Assembly: GCF_000621165.1 (NCBI RefSeq)
Contig: NZ_KK211218.1
Location: 529,304-593,303 of the forward strand
Length of the DNA: 64,000 nt
Source: Enterovibrio calviensis DSM 14347
Lineage (GTDB): Bacteria; Pseudomonadota; Gammaproteobacteria; Enterobacterales; Vibrionaceae
Direction: 5' to 3'
Shown here: one piece after another, positions 34,005 to 42,958 of the stretch
Layout: each line of letters begins with the position of its first letter
Position numbering within the stretch: position 1 is the first letter of the stretch
Translations under genes and position numbers: made by a program
The notes under the pieces: generated by a model
Told to the model about the DNA's origin: nothing
The model's input: the letters and a program-made list of their open reading frames with translations, nothing else
Databases searched by the model: none

Positions 34005-35245
34005 AGAGATTGCGCGTTCTCGTTGATTTGTTCCGAGAAGCCCGATTCGCCATGGTTGAGAACTGGGGAAGATCGATGCTCAGTATGATCGGTATTGCCG
34101 TAGGTATTGCAGCAGTCATGACGGTAGATGCAGTCAGCACGGGCGGTAAAGCATTCGTCATGCAGGAATTAGAGACATTTGGTCTCAAGTCAGTTTGGGT
34201 ATATCGCACACAGAGCAACAAAGATCCGCACAAACGAACGCGAACCGGTACTGGCATCAATAATAATGATTTGATCGCGCTTCAAGGAGACTGTTGCCCC
34301 TCTGTCAGCCTCATCAGCCCAATTGTTACGCCGAGAGAACGAGCACCTATCGTTCAGGCGGGTAACCGTTACAGCAACTCACAAGTTATTGGCGTAAATC
34401 GAGATTTCCTAACCATTAACAATGACCAACTACGCATAGGTCGAGGCATTCGAGAAGTAGAAATCCGAAATCGTAGACCTGTCGCGATCATTGGCGAAAC
34501 GGTTATATCAAGCTTGTTCCCCGGCATCACTAACCCCATAGGCCGCACTTTTCGAATATCCGGTCGTGAATATCAGATCATTGGCGTGCTTCGCTCTAAA
34601 AGTCGGGATTTACTCGCCAGCATCGGCTCTGCCGGTGGCGATGTGAACAATCGAATTCTAGTGAGCTACCCTCTTGTGCAAGCCATGAACGGTAACGATG
34701 ACATTAGCTATATTCAAGCTGAAGCCTCAACCGTGGACACCGCCGAAGCAGCTGCGGCGCAACTAAAAGGCGTGCTTTCGCGGCGCTATCACGGCGTGTT
34801 TGAATACGAAAGCGAGACCCTCGCCTCTTACATAAAAACCACGGATAACATTCTCGGTGGCGTGACAATCATTGGCATTATTGCCGCCTCTAGCGCGTTA
34901 ATCGTAGGTGCGATTGGCGTTGCAGGGATCATGAGTACCGCCGTTGCTGAACGCACGAGAGAAATCGGTATTCGCGCTGCCATTGGTGCCCATCGCAGTC
35001 ATATAATGATTCAGTTTATTGTCGAATCCGTGCTGATTTGTCTGATTGGCGGTTCGTTTGGTTTAGCCGTTGGGCTGCTAATCGGATTTGTGTTGGACTT
35101 TTTTACTGGCTTTCCACTCTTTCCGGGAATTGGAGGGATCAGCATTGCCCTCTGTGTGTCTATTCTGGTTGGATTTGTCGCCGGGTATTTACCCGCTCGA
35201 AGAGCCGCACAAATGAAGCCAGTGGATGCACTGAGAGATTCATGA
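34001..35245 (+). CDS. MacB-type FtsX-domain permease
   Basis: The 414-residue product has one N-terminal membrane helix (about 27-45), a large periplasmic MacB_PCD domain (about 50-270) and three C-terminal helices with the FtsX signature: GVAGIMSTAVAERTREIGIR, then AIGAHRSHI. It ends PARRAAQMKPVDALRDS, the standard FtsX-family C-terminus. It works with the ATPase just upstream. Its 3' end overlaps the end of the converging CPBP protease gene by 6 bases. A hairpin CGCCTCAT/ATGAGGCG at 35255-35273 lies 10 bases after the stop. Confidence 0.92.
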   Translation: MKRLRVLVDLFREARFAMVENWGRSMLSMIGIAVGIAAVMTVDAVSTGGKAFVMQELETFGLKSVWVYRTQSNKDPHKRTRTGTGINNNDLIALQGDCCPSVSLISPIVTPRERAPIVQAGNRYSNSQVIGVNRDFLTINNDQLRIGRGIREVEIRNRRPVAIIGETVISSLFPGITNPIGRTFRISGREYQIIGVLRSKSRDLLASIGSAGGDVNNRILVSYPLVQAMNGNDDISYIQAEASTVDTAEAAAAQLKGVLSRRYHGVFEYESETLASYIKTTDNILGGVTIIGIIAASSALIVGAIGVAGIMSTAVAERTREIGIRAAIGAHRSHIMIQFIVESVLICLIGGSFGLAVGLLIGFVLDFFTGFPLFPGIGGISIALCVSILVGFVAGYLPARRAAQMKPVDALRDS

Positions 35246-35851
35246 CGCCTGATGCGCCTCATAATATGAGGCGGACAGGATAAGGACATTTCTGGTTAGA
35301 TGAACCATCCATACGAACAGCAATGAACCCGTCAGAATGTAAGCAACACCTAGTACCGTCGCGAAGATAAAAAACTCAAGTGAATGCCATCCCATCGGCC
35401 TGTTTTCTTCGTGCACCGTCCAGAACAAAACCGAAGAGAGACATACAGCCGCCCAAGCGGGAAGCATGGTCAATAATGCACTGATTAAAAACACTCGCCA
35501 TATAAGTTCTTCGTAACAGGTTATCCCGACCTGAAATAAAAGATAGTCGCGATTATTCTTTAGAAATCCAAGCCCAAGCCTAAGCCCACGGGCACTATTG
35601 ATAAAGAAATCTTTTGGTTTAGGCGCGCTTATTGGCAGTCCGGCAAACAGTAAAGCGACACCAACGCACACACCACCAGAAATAATCACACCAAGTTGAA
35701 ACAAAGAAACAAACTGCCATTCTATATAGAAATACACCGTATAGATGATGACAGGCAGCATGAATATAAAGCCAAGACGATCACTAATGAAACGCGGATA
35801 TAAAAAAGACAAACCGACCACTAAGCCAAGTAATATAGCAAGCAGGCTCAC
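35240..35851 (-). CDS. CPBP-family intramembrane metalloprotease
   Basis: The 203-residue multi-helix membrane protein has all three CPBP (Abi) motifs: EELIWR (EExxxR), FWTVH (FxxxH) and HLTRN (HxxxN). These proteases include CAAX-prenyl endopeptidases and, in bacteriocin gene clusters, immunity proteins or peptide-processing enzymes. It is the last gene of the acyl-carrier/ketosynthase/GNAT operon, 2 bases after the second GNAT gene. Processing of the peptide leader or self-protection are the two likely roles (inference). The start is GTG at 35851 after AAAGGACTC. Confidence 0.88.
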   Translation of the reverse strand: MSLLAILLGLVVGLSFLYPRFISDRLGFIFMLPVIIYTVYFYIEWQFVSLFQLGVIISGGVCVGVALLFAGLPISAPKPKDFFINSARGLRLGLGFLKNNRDYLLFQVGITCYEELIWRVFLISALLTMLPAWAAVCLSSVLFWTVHEENRPMGWHSLEFFIFATVLGVAYILTGSLLFVWMVHLTRNVLILSASYYEAHQAS

Positions 35852-35853
35852 TT

Positions 35854-36456
35854 CTAGAAGAGTCCTTTTTTGAAATGACGACGTAAAACGCCATCTTTGT
35901 GTTTTTGCAGAAAAGCGCGGAAGTCATCTGAAAACATGGCGTAAAGATGGTAATCATTCCATCCATCGCCAACACGAACGTAATTTTTTAACACGCCTTC
36001 TTTTATTCCGCCAAACTCAGCCAGACGAATTGAATCCTCATTACCGGATAACACATAGCCGTAGATTTTATGTAAATTCATCACTTGAAAAGCCATTTGC
36101 AGGCTTAAAAGTGCAATCTCAGGCCCAAATACGCTGTTACGGTACTCTTCTTCCCCCACGAGATATCGAAGATCTGCTGTACGGCTTTTCCAATCAATGT
36201 TGTTAAACCAGACCATCCCTATTGGCTTGCCCGTCTTGACCGAACACACCAGCCCTAAAAGGTTATCTCCCCCATACACCGCGGCGTTCTGCTCAAGCCA
36301 CGCCATGGCGTGTTCCTTAGCACCATTGGCAAAGGTTGAGCTATCAAAGACTGTCGAATTCAAGTAAGGATCATCTAGCCAGCGGGCTATTGTATCGAGA
36401 TCTTCAAGGTTCGGGCGGCGCAAAGCGCAATAGATTCCACGTACACTATCAAACAC
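35854..36456 (-). CDS. GNAT acyltransferase (RimJ/RimL-like), second of two
   Basis: The product is about 200 residues, with the GNAT fold of the RimJ/RimL type: LRRPNLEDLDTIARWLDDP at the N-terminus, GMVWFNNIDWKSRTADLRYL as the central strands, EIALLSLQMAFQVMNLHKI as the pantetheine-side helix, and ADFGG-like 'AEFGGIKEGVLKNYVRVG' near the end. Start chosen at GTG 36456 after AGGATAAAC; GTG 36468 is the alternative. It overlaps the first GNAT gene. GNATs in ribosomal lipopeptide clusters attach fatty acyl groups to amino groups; that role here is inferred from its neighbours. Confidence 0.8.
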   Translation of the reverse strand: MFDSVRGIYCALRRPNLEDLDTIARWLDDPYLNSTVFDSSTFANGAKEHAMAWLEQNAAVYGGDNLLGLVCSVKTGKPIGMVWFNNIDWKSRTADLRYLVGEEEYRNSVFGPEIALLSLQMAFQVMNLHKIYGYVLSGNEDSIRLAEFGGIKEGVLKNYVRVGDGWNDYHLYAMFSDDFRAFLQKHKDGVLRRHFKKGLF

Positions 36457-36910
36457 GTTTATCCTCACTTCCCATCATTAATAAATCGTGATACGCCCCT
36501 TCAACAAACAACTGTTCTTTCAATCGCGCTTCTTCAGAAAACCCTAACCGTGTTAAGCACTCTATTTCTCGCAACTCGCTGGGGAGTAACTGAATGTAAT
36601 ATTTACCCAGCTCGTAATGTTCACCAAGCCAGTTCATTACCGCCTGAATGTCATCACCGGCAGAATCAGATAATAGATGGATATCAAGATAGGCAATGCC
36701 TTCGAACATGGCTTTTATTCTAATAAATCCCACTTTTCGATCTTCATTAAACACAACAAAATCCCCCTCACCCAATGCCGCATCAAGTTCTGACATTGAA
36801 CAACCAAGAGGATAAGCGAGGTTTTTATACGTCGAGCCCTTAAAGTTCGATGATTCCACATTCAGAAAATCATCCACTGTTGCCAATCTAAACAACGCTA
36901 AATTCTCCAC
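36449..36910 (-). CDS. GNAT-fold acyltransferase, first of two
   Basis: The 153-residue product has a GNAT-like secondary-structure pattern (FVVFNEDRKVGFIRIKAMFE for strands 2-4, then YIQLLPSELREIECLTRLGF and SEEARLKEQLFVEGAYHDLL). The classical acetyl-CoA loop (Q/RxxGxG/A) is not clear, which could mean use of an acyl-ACP donor or a degenerate active site. Encoded between the FabZ-like gene and the second GNAT gene. Two unlike GNATs in one operon suggest either two acylation sites or a heterodimer. Confidence 0.7.
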   Translation of the reverse strand: MENLALFRLATVDDFLNVESSNFKGSTYKNLAYPLGCSMSELDAALGEGDFVVFNEDRKVGFIRIKAMFEGIAYLDIHLLSDSAGDDIQAVMNWLGEHYELGKYYIQLLPSELREIECLTRLGFSEEARLKEQLFVEGAYHDLLMMGSEDKRV

Positions 36911-37016
36911 TCATATTTTCAGACCAAACGTTCGCATAACTTTCGAACTTTTATGTTGCAGTAATACTTGGAATAAATGGTTGATCTGATATAGGGCATT
37001 TAATACCCACGCAACC

Positions 37017-37526
37017 TCAACGTGTGACGTGTTGAGCAATGTGCTCAATAAGGTTTTTTCGCTTTATAAACGTAAGGTCAAACGTCGCCGACAACACTTC
37101 GCGCCCATTGACGTATGAATTGCCTGTTAACCTCGCCCCAAGACTGTTGATTGCCTTAATGCTGACATGTGCTTCTAGGGTATCCCCAGGCAGAGCAGGA
37201 GACTTAAATCGCATTTGATTCACAGTACTGGCAATCACATCCGTTTCTTCTTCAAACTCACTCCGGTAATGCAGTAAAACAATACCGGCCTGCGCTAATG
37301 CTTCCCCCATTAAAACGCCCGGCATCATGCTCACATGTTTGAAATGCGCATTAATCAGATCAGACGATACGGGTATGTTGTATTGCGCAATGACCTTCGA
37401 CTCAGTTAAATAACTGACTGAATCTACGAATAAAAATTCGTCGCCATAAGGTAAAATCTCGCGAATGGCCTCTTTACCGAGTTCGTTTTGCGAATCCCTC
37501 AACGCATCAATCACGTTTCTATTCAT
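37017..37526 (-). CDS. FabZ-like 3-hydroxyacyl-ACP dehydratase (hotdog fold)
   Basis: The 169-residue product contains REILPYGDEFLFVDSV at the N-terminus and INAHFKHVSMMPGVLMGEAL, matching the FabZ active-site region (catalytic His before MPGVL, Glu in the following helix). Length is near FabZ (about 150) with an N-terminal extension. It lies 26 bases after the ketosynthase gene. It should dehydrate 3-hydroxyacyl chains on the dedicated ACP, or only bind them. A further 106 bases with a degenerate copy of the dispersed repeat separate it from the first GNAT gene. Confidence 0.85.
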   Translation of the reverse strand: MNRNVIDALRDSQNELGKEAIREILPYGDEFLFVDSVSYLTESKVIAQYNIPVSSDLINAHFKHVSMMPGVLMGEALAQAGIVLLHYRSEFEEETDVIASTVNQMRFKSPALPGDTLEAHVSIKAINSLGARLTGNSYVNGREVLSATFDLTFIKRKNLIEHIAQHVTR

Positions 37527-37552
37527 ATGCCCTATCCACAGACGCCATCGTA

Positions 37553-38803
37553 TCAGTCCATTTTTCGAAGGACAGTCGCCGCATTCGTGCCACCAAAACC
37601 AAAGTTTAACGAGAGAATCGTTTTCAAATCAGCCTGGGTGGCTTCGCATACGATGGGTAAATCAGCAAACTCAGGGTCAATATTATCAATGTTGATAGAG
37701 GGCGCGATGAAGCCATCTTTTAGCATGGCGATGCAAGCAATCAACTCGATGGCCCCTACTGCGCCAATCGCATGTCCCGTCATTGATTTCGTCGATGAAA
37801 ACCTCGGAACATTTTCTCCGAAAGCTCGACGTAGACCATTGGCTTCGGCCACATCACCGGCAACGGTGCCTGTCCCGTGCGTATTAATGGCATCAATATC
37901 GTCAGAGGAAATGCCCGCGTCGTCTAATGAACTGGCAATGCAATCGACAAATGTCCCACCGTCGGCTTGAGGCAGCACTAAGTCATAAGGGTCAGAATTC
38001 GCGGCATAACCCACGATTTCAGCATAAATCGGCGCGTTACGTTCCAATGCGGAATCCAGCGACTCCAACACTAGAACACCTGCCCCGCCGCTAATCACAA
38101 AGCCATCTCTGTCACGATCATATGGGCGAGATGCGCCTTCAGGTGTGTCATTAAAACCGGTAGAGAGCGCCATTCTCAAGGCTTGAAACGAAGCAACGAT
38201 CAGCTCGTTCACTTCCTCACACCCGCCTGTTACGGCTCTGTCTATCACGCCATCGCGTATCAGTTCGTAAGCATGTCCAATATTGTGCGCGCCAGTGGCA
38301 CAAGCAGACGAGATTGAATAGCTTCGCCCAGTTATACCAAAGAGTTTCGTGAGAATGGCACTCACCGTGCTGCTCATGGATTTGAGTACTGTATAGGGTT
38401 CGGTTCTGCGAACCTGTCCACTGTAATACCTTTCCCCTTCTCGGTGTATCACACTGACATCCGCCACACCGCTGCCAACAAGGCAAGCAGTTCGCGGATC
38501 GGCGAGTTCTTCAGGGCTCAAGCGAGAGGCCGCAATTGCATCGCTGGCGGCAACACTGCAATAAAGCGTTGAGGTCGGCATCGCTCTTCGGAGTTTCAGC
38601 GGAATGTTCGCCGACTGTATTTTTGATTCATCTAAATCAACCAAACCAGCAATGCGGCTCGTTAACCCATACTCAGACCACGCTTCAACCGCGCGAATGC
38701 CGCTGCGACCCAGCTTCAAAGATTCCGTTAACGTATCAAAATCATTGCCTATTGAAGAAACGACACCCACACCGGTGATCACTACACGTCTACGACTATC
38801 CAT
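37553..38803 (-). CDS. beta-ketoacyl-ACP synthase (KAS I/II type)
   Basis: The 416-residue thiolase-fold condensing enzyme has the complete catalytic set: Cys in SISSACATGAHNIG (about residue 170), His in NTHGTGTVAGD (about 305), and Lys/His in KSMTGHAIGAVGA (about 335-340), ending NFGFGGTNA. This is not FabH-like, so it elongates acyl-ACP. It overlaps the ACP gene by 8 bases and must work with that carrier. As a second-copy fatty acid enzyme outside the main fab cluster it points to a dedicated acyl chain. Confidence 0.92.
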   Translation of the reverse strand: MDSRRRVVITGVGVVSSIGNDFDTLTESLKLGRSGIRAVEAWSEYGLTSRIAGLVDLDESKIQSANIPLKLRRAMPTSTLYCSVAASDAIAASRLSPEELADPRTACLVGSGVADVSVIHREGERYYSGQVRRTEPYTVLKSMSSTVSAILTKLFGITGRSYSISSACATGAHNIGHAYELIRDGVIDRAVTGGCEEVNELIVASFQALRMALSTGFNDTPEGASRPYDRDRDGFVISGGAGVLVLESLDSALERNAPIYAEIVGYAANSDPYDLVLPQADGGTFVDCIASSLDDAGISSDDIDAINTHGTGTVAGDVAEANGLRRAFGENVPRFSSTKSMTGHAIGAVGAIELIACIAMLKDGFIAPSINIDNIDPEFADLPIVCEATQADLKTILSLNFGFGGTNAATVLRKMD

Positions 38804-39083
38804 TCTTTTGACTTAGCTTGGATTCAATGATGTTCAAAAGGTCACTGACAGTATCGAGCTTTATTAAGTCTTCATCATCGATAGATATAGACAGAGAATC
38901 TTCTAAATCGAGGGTCAGTGACACAGCCTGCATGGAGTCCATTCCAAGATCACCACGCAAGGACATAGAGGGAAGAATATCTTTCGCTGCAATGGCACTT
39001 TCTGACTCAGATTCTAGCCGACTCATGATTTCAGATATTAGCGAGTCCGTTAAATATTTTGAATTTCCTATAGAATTGCTCAT
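38796..39083 (-). CDS. dedicated acyl carrier protein
   Basis: The 95-residue acidic protein has the phosphopantetheine attachment motif LGMDSMQAVSL (Ser about residue 50). It is about 15 residues longer than the housekeeping AcpP. It is the first gene of the minus-strand operon ACP-KAS-dehydratase-GNAT-GNAT-CPBP and overlaps the ketosynthase gene. It needs a phosphopantetheinyl transferase from elsewhere in the genome. No malonyl transferase or ketoreductase is encoded nearby, so the primary FabD/FabG are presumably shared. Confidence 0.9.
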   Translation of the reverse strand: MSNSIGNSKYLTDSLISEIMSRLESESESAIAAKDILPSMSLRGDLGMDSMQAVSLTLDLEDSLSISIDDEDLIKLDTVSDLLNIIESKLSQKNG

Positions 39084-39841
39084 ATTATTACCATCAAGCT
39101 CATGAATTATTTACACAAGAAAGGCTGCACTTGTGTGTGTTTTTCCTTTTCGAAAAGGTTAACAAGGGCTTTTAAAAGCGTCAAACAGCTTAGAAACTTA
39201 TACACCGAGATAAATGCCGAATAACGGCCTAAACACCCCGCTAACGTTGTTGGTGGCGCTGATATTATATGGAATTCAGGCCAACAATTAAAATCACACA
39301 AGATATTGATTTTAAACAATTAAAAACAAAGCTATTCAAGTAAGAATAAGCGCGTGGATCGCATCATAGAACTTAATAAGTCATTCATAAACTCCATAAT
39401 TAAATTATCAAAATATCTCACCAATGAAACAATAAATACAATCCAAATACTGATTTCATTAAAAAGAGATACGTGTGATTTCAATAATCTATTAGTAATT
39501 AAACGGCCTCATGCGAATTTAGGAAAAAATACTGATTTATACTTTAATTAACAATGGGAAGTTGGGCGCGTTTTACTGAAATTGAGATAAGTGCGATTTT
39601 TATTGATAACAGCCGTTCTGTGGTCTTAACCAATTCTATGCCCAAGTAACCTCTGTTGTCGACAACCTCTTTTGTCGTCAACCTATGTTCAGTCAAACTC
39701 ATAACCGCAAAAACCTCGCTCCCGCTGGCCTGCTACATCTCTTTAGACCAACTCATCCAAAATTAATGACCACTTAGTGACTAACGCTGTGCTAAAACAG
39801 TGGGTGGATCATATTGTTTGCATACGCATTAAGGACATTAG
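39084..39841. other. AT-rich promoter gap of about 760 bases between divergent operons
   Basis: No convincing gene was found. The 65-codon frame at 39354-39551 (GTG start, low complexity, AT-driven) was rejected. Near 39640 a short piece CCCAAGTAACCTCTGTTGTC shows a decayed repeat terminus. CCTTTTTCGAAAAGG around 39145-39159 is a small palindrome before the ACP gene. The response-regulator promoter lies at the right side (AAGGACATTAG precedes its ATG). Confidence 0.5.
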
Positions 39842-40582
39842 ATGGCTTCAACTCCCCGTCTATTCATTGTTGAAGACGACATTAAGCTTCGTCAGCTCCT
39901 ATCCTCCTATTTCAGAGAACAAGACTTCGAAGTCACCGCGTTTGAATTGGGAGAGACTGCGATTGAAGCGATTGTATCGGAGCAGCCGGACATCGTGATG
40001 TTAGACCTGATGCTACCCGACATCGATGGCCTGACAATATGTCGACAGATCCGCCCGCAATTTTCTGGCAAAGTACTTATGCTGACAGCCAGTGATGATG
40101 ATTTCGACCACGTGGCTGCACTAGAAATCGGGGCTGATGACTTTGTTACCAAACCGATAAAGCCAAGGGTGTTACTCGCACGACTGCGCGCATTGATCCG
40201 CCGAGCTGAAAGCCAGCCCGTGAAAACGGAACAACCGCCACCAGCAACGCTTAACACTCTGGTTTATGGCAAGTTATCACTGAATAAATCTCGGAAATGG
40301 TGTGCATTGGCAGACAAAAATATTCCATTATCCGACAGTGAATTTGATCTTTTATGGTTACTTGCTGAATCGGCAGACGAAGTGTTATCCCGAGACACTC
40401 TGACCCTTGCGGTGAGAGGCATCGAGTACGATGGATTGGATCGTACCGTCGACAACAAAGTGGTCAGTTTGCGTAAAAAGCTGGGGGATAACCCCTCCTC
40501 ACCATGTCGCATACTTACTGTCAGGGGACAGGGCTACCTTTTTGTGCCTGATGCGTGGAATGACCTTCAACATAAAGTGTGA
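39842..40582 (+). CDS. OmpR-family response regulator
   Basis: The 246-residue regulator has a complete receiver domain (acidic pair EDD near residue 11, phospho-Asp in IVMLDLMLPDIDG near 54, Thr in LMLTAS, Lys in FVTKPIKP) and a C-terminal winged helix (LSDSEFDLLWLLAESADEVL, ending TVRGQGYLF). It resembles RstA. It is translationally coupled to the kinase gene downstream. It stands directly beside the peptide/acyl gene cluster and may control it or the MipA-like gene; there is no direct evidence for either. Confidence 0.94.
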   Translation: MASTPRLFIVEDDIKLRQLLSSYFREQDFEVTAFELGETAIEAIVSEQPDIVMLDLMLPDIDGLTICRQIRPQFSGKVLMLTASDDDFDHVAALEIGADDFVTKPIKPRVLLARLRALIRRAESQPVKTEQPPPATLNTLVYGKLSLNKSRKWCALADKNIPLSDSEFDLLWLLAESADEVLSRDTLTLAVRGIEYDGLDRTVDNKVVSLRKKLGDNPSSPCRILTVRGQGYLFVPDAWNDLQHKV

Positions 40583-40584
40583 CT

Positions 40585-41889
40585 ATGTGGCGAATTTATA
40601 TCGAATCATTTGCCGGACTGTTTGTTCTCTTTATTGTCAGTCTGTTTGCCTTTGAGTTCTTTGTCTACCGACTCAACACAGACTATGACTATGTACTGGA
40701 AGACATGCAGGCTGCAGCTCTTCACAGCGTCATTGTCAGTATCTCTGAGTCACAGGGCAGCGAGTTTACGACGCAATTGCTTACTCATTATGCCGAGTCC
40801 ACCGCCAGCAAATTAAACATTGTGTCAGCGAATCTTGCCCCTAAAGAGGTTCAAAGCTACTTCGCACAGAGTCTGCCTCCCCATCTTTACTCCTTTCATG
40901 ACGATGATCGAGCGCTTTGGCTGACCTTTCCTGACTCAGACACTTTCTATCATATCGCCCCTGACGAGACCTCTCTGGTTAGGCAGAATATTGACATTAG
41001 TGATGCACTGTTTTTCGTTTTCATTACCGTTGGTTTCTTAATTTATTCAAGCTGGCTTATCTGGTTTATCGGTCGCAGAATGCGCGCCTTGCAACACGTA
41101 ACGGCGGAATTTGCCAAAGGTAATTTGAACGTTCGTGCGCCGACTAACAGTGGCAACAAAGTGGGTAAAATGAACGAAAGCTTCAATGAAATGGCTGACA
41201 AAATATCCCAACTCATTACCAGTAACCGCTCTTTAACCCAAGCCGTCGCTCATGACCTTCGGACCCCCATCTTTCGCATTCAGTGGCAAGCAGAAATTCT
41301 TCATGAAGAGGCTGACTCGCCGACGCTAAAGCAAAAGCTCGCAAGCATTATCGAAGACACGGAGGAAATGGAGCAGCTGGTCGATGCACTGCTCTATTTC
41401 GCAAAAGTTGGCCGTCAGGACATACCACTCAACAAGGAAGATATTGCTGTTCTTCCCTATATAGCAAGCATGGTTGAACGCCTTCCGAATCCTCATCACC
41501 GCCATATCGACGTAGCGATAGACCCTGACATCTCGTTTCTGGCTGACAAAACCTTGCTAAAGCGTGCCATTGAAAACGTGTTATCTAATGCCATGCGATA
41601 TTCAGTATCAACGATCACTGTGCGTTGTTACCGACACGCGCAAGCCATTAATATCGTTGTTGAAGACGATGGTCCCGGTGTGCCAGCGCAATTTCGTGAA
41701 CGGATTTTTGAACCCTTTTTTAGCGTTGATCCATCGAGGAACAAAGCAAACATGGGGCACGGATTAGGATTGGCCATCGTTAAGCTGATCATTGAGAAAC
41801 ACGACGGTCACGCCACCTTTGAGGAAAGTCCCTCGGGCGGTGCCAGACTTGTCCTTACCCTTCCTGACACTGATGCTGACAAACAGTGA
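40585..41889 (+). CDS. sensor histidine kinase (RstB-like)
   Basis: The product is about 434 residues. Two membrane segments (residues 7-26 and about 138-158) enclose a periplasmic sensor of about 110 residues. A HAMP linker follows (MRALQHVTAEFAKGNLNVRA), then the H box QAVAHDLRTPIFRIQW (His about 221), N box ENVLSNAMRYS, G1 DDGPGV and G2 GHGLGLAI. ATG at 40585 lies 2 bases after the regulator stop; a GTG at 40579 overlaps it. Partner of the regulator just upstream. Confidence 0.93.
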   Translation: MWRIYIESFAGLFVLFIVSLFAFEFFVYRLNTDYDYVLEDMQAAALHSVIVSISESQGSEFTTQLLTHYAESTASKLNIVSANLAPKEVQSYFAQSLPPHLYSFHDDDRALWLTFPDSDTFYHIAPDETSLVRQNIDISDALFFVFITVGFLIYSSWLIWFIGRRMRALQHVTAEFAKGNLNVRAPTNSGNKVGKMNESFNEMADKISQLITSNRSLTQAVAHDLRTPIFRIQWQAEILHEEADSPTLKQKLASIIEDTEEMEQLVDALLYFAKVGRQDIPLNKEDIAVLPYIASMVERLPNPHHRHIDVAIDPDISFLADKTLLKRAIENVLSNAMRYSVSTITVRCYRHAQAINIVVEDDGPGVPAQFRERIFEPFFSVDPSRNKANMGHGLGLAIVKLIIEKHDGHATFEESPSGGARLVLTLPDTDADKQ

Positions 41890-41993
41890 CAAAGTCACCA
41901 CAAAGCTATCACCAACCGATGACACACTGATCCTTTTGTCAGTCTGAGTGATTTTGTACTGTGTTCACAAGACGAACAACTAAGGACAGCATC

Positions 41994-42770
41994 ATGAAAA
42001 ACATCGCAGTTTTATTGTCAACGTTTGCCGTAACCTCCGCCGTTCATGCTGCAGGTGACACTTATATATTGAACGGTGGCATCTACACCAAACAAAACAC
42101 ATGGATATCAGAAGCGGGCGTTGCTGGCGTCAGCGATCTCTACAAGGATCAAAAGGATTCGGTCGTTCCAATTGTGAATGTTGGCTACCAAGGTGATGAC
42201 TTCAACATCGATTTTAGCGGTGCGAACTATCGCGTTTACGGTACTGACAGTGATCGAGTAAACATCGGGGTTCTTCTGACCAGCCCGGGGTTGGCATATG
42301 ACGATGACACTTCAGATTTTCTAAAAGGCATGGATGACAGGGACTTGAGTGTCGACCTCGGTTTGAACGCAGATTTCAGACTTGGCAACGGCGTGATTTC
42401 CACCTATTTCCAACACGATGTTTCGGGTGCCTACAAAGGGTACCTCGCCGGTGCTAGATACTTCGACCTTTACACCATTGGTAAAGCTGATTTGCTCTCC
42501 TTCGCTGGCGTCATGCTGCAAAGCAAAGACTTTGTCGATTACTATTTTGGTGTCAATCCGAACGAAGCGAGAGTCAACCGCCCTGCCTACACTGGCGATA
42601 GCAGTGTTGCTTATGAATTGGGTTACAAGTTGATCTATCCGCTCAGCGAAAACTGGAACCTAACACAGTCAACCCAATACACGCGTTTAGGCAGCGAAGT
42701 TGCCGACTCTCCTATTGTCGACAGCGCTAACCAGTGGGTGGTTGGCGCTGCCGTCGCCTATTACTTCTAA
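41994..42770 (+). CDS. MipA/OmpV-family outer-membrane protein
   Basis: The 258-residue product has a signal peptide (MKNIAVLLSTFAVTSAVHAA). The mature beta-barrel starts GDTYILNGGIYTKQNTW and ends in the aromatic WVVGAAVAYYF. The pattern (IVNVGYQGDDFNIDFSGANY, later YYFGVNPNEA with GDSSVAYELGYKLIYPLSENW) is that of MipA/OmpV proteins. ATG at 41994 follows AAGGACAGC. It is 104 bases downstream of a two-component system, a pairing often seen with MipA/OmpV genes, and is the likely target. Confidence 0.88.
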   Translation: MKNIAVLLSTFAVTSAVHAAGDTYILNGGIYTKQNTWISEAGVAGVSDLYKDQKDSVVPIVNVGYQGDDFNIDFSGANYRVYGTDSDRVNIGVLLTSPGLAYDDDTSDFLKGMDDRDLSVDLGLNADFRLGNGVISTYFQHDVSGAYKGYLAGARYFDLYTIGKADLLSFAGVMLQSKDFVDYYFGVNPNEARVNRPAYTGDSSVAYELGYKLIYPLSENWNLTQSTQYTRLGSEVADSPIVDSANQWVVGAAVAYYF

Positions 42771-42896
42771 ACAAGCAAAAGCCTGAGTACTTTGAACGGT
42801 TCTTGATCGGCTCTGCTTGAAGGAACGACGCTTGAAGGAGCGCTGCTTTAATGGGCCTGAGCTTAATAGATTACGCCTAATTAATTGCTTTCACCG

Positions 42897-42922
42897 CCAG
42901 CGCAGCCGAATGGTCGCGCTGG
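42897..42922. terminator. hairpin between the MipA-like gene and the converging small gene
   Basis: CCAGCGC pairs with GCGCTGG around a 12-base loop. The stem matches the one at 2778-2802 in sequence. No T run follows, so it may serve both converging genes as a Rho-assisted stop. Confidence 0.4.
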
Positions 42923-42958
42923 TTAACGCTAAGAGAAACAACCACGCAGCTGTACAAC

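Noticed and set aside
39354..39551. 65-codon frame in the gap between the ACP gene and the response regulator, considered as a second precursor peptide
   Set aside because: GTG start without Shine-Dalgarno sequence, AT-driven Asn/Ile/Lys/Leu composition, no similarity to the peptide at 30101.
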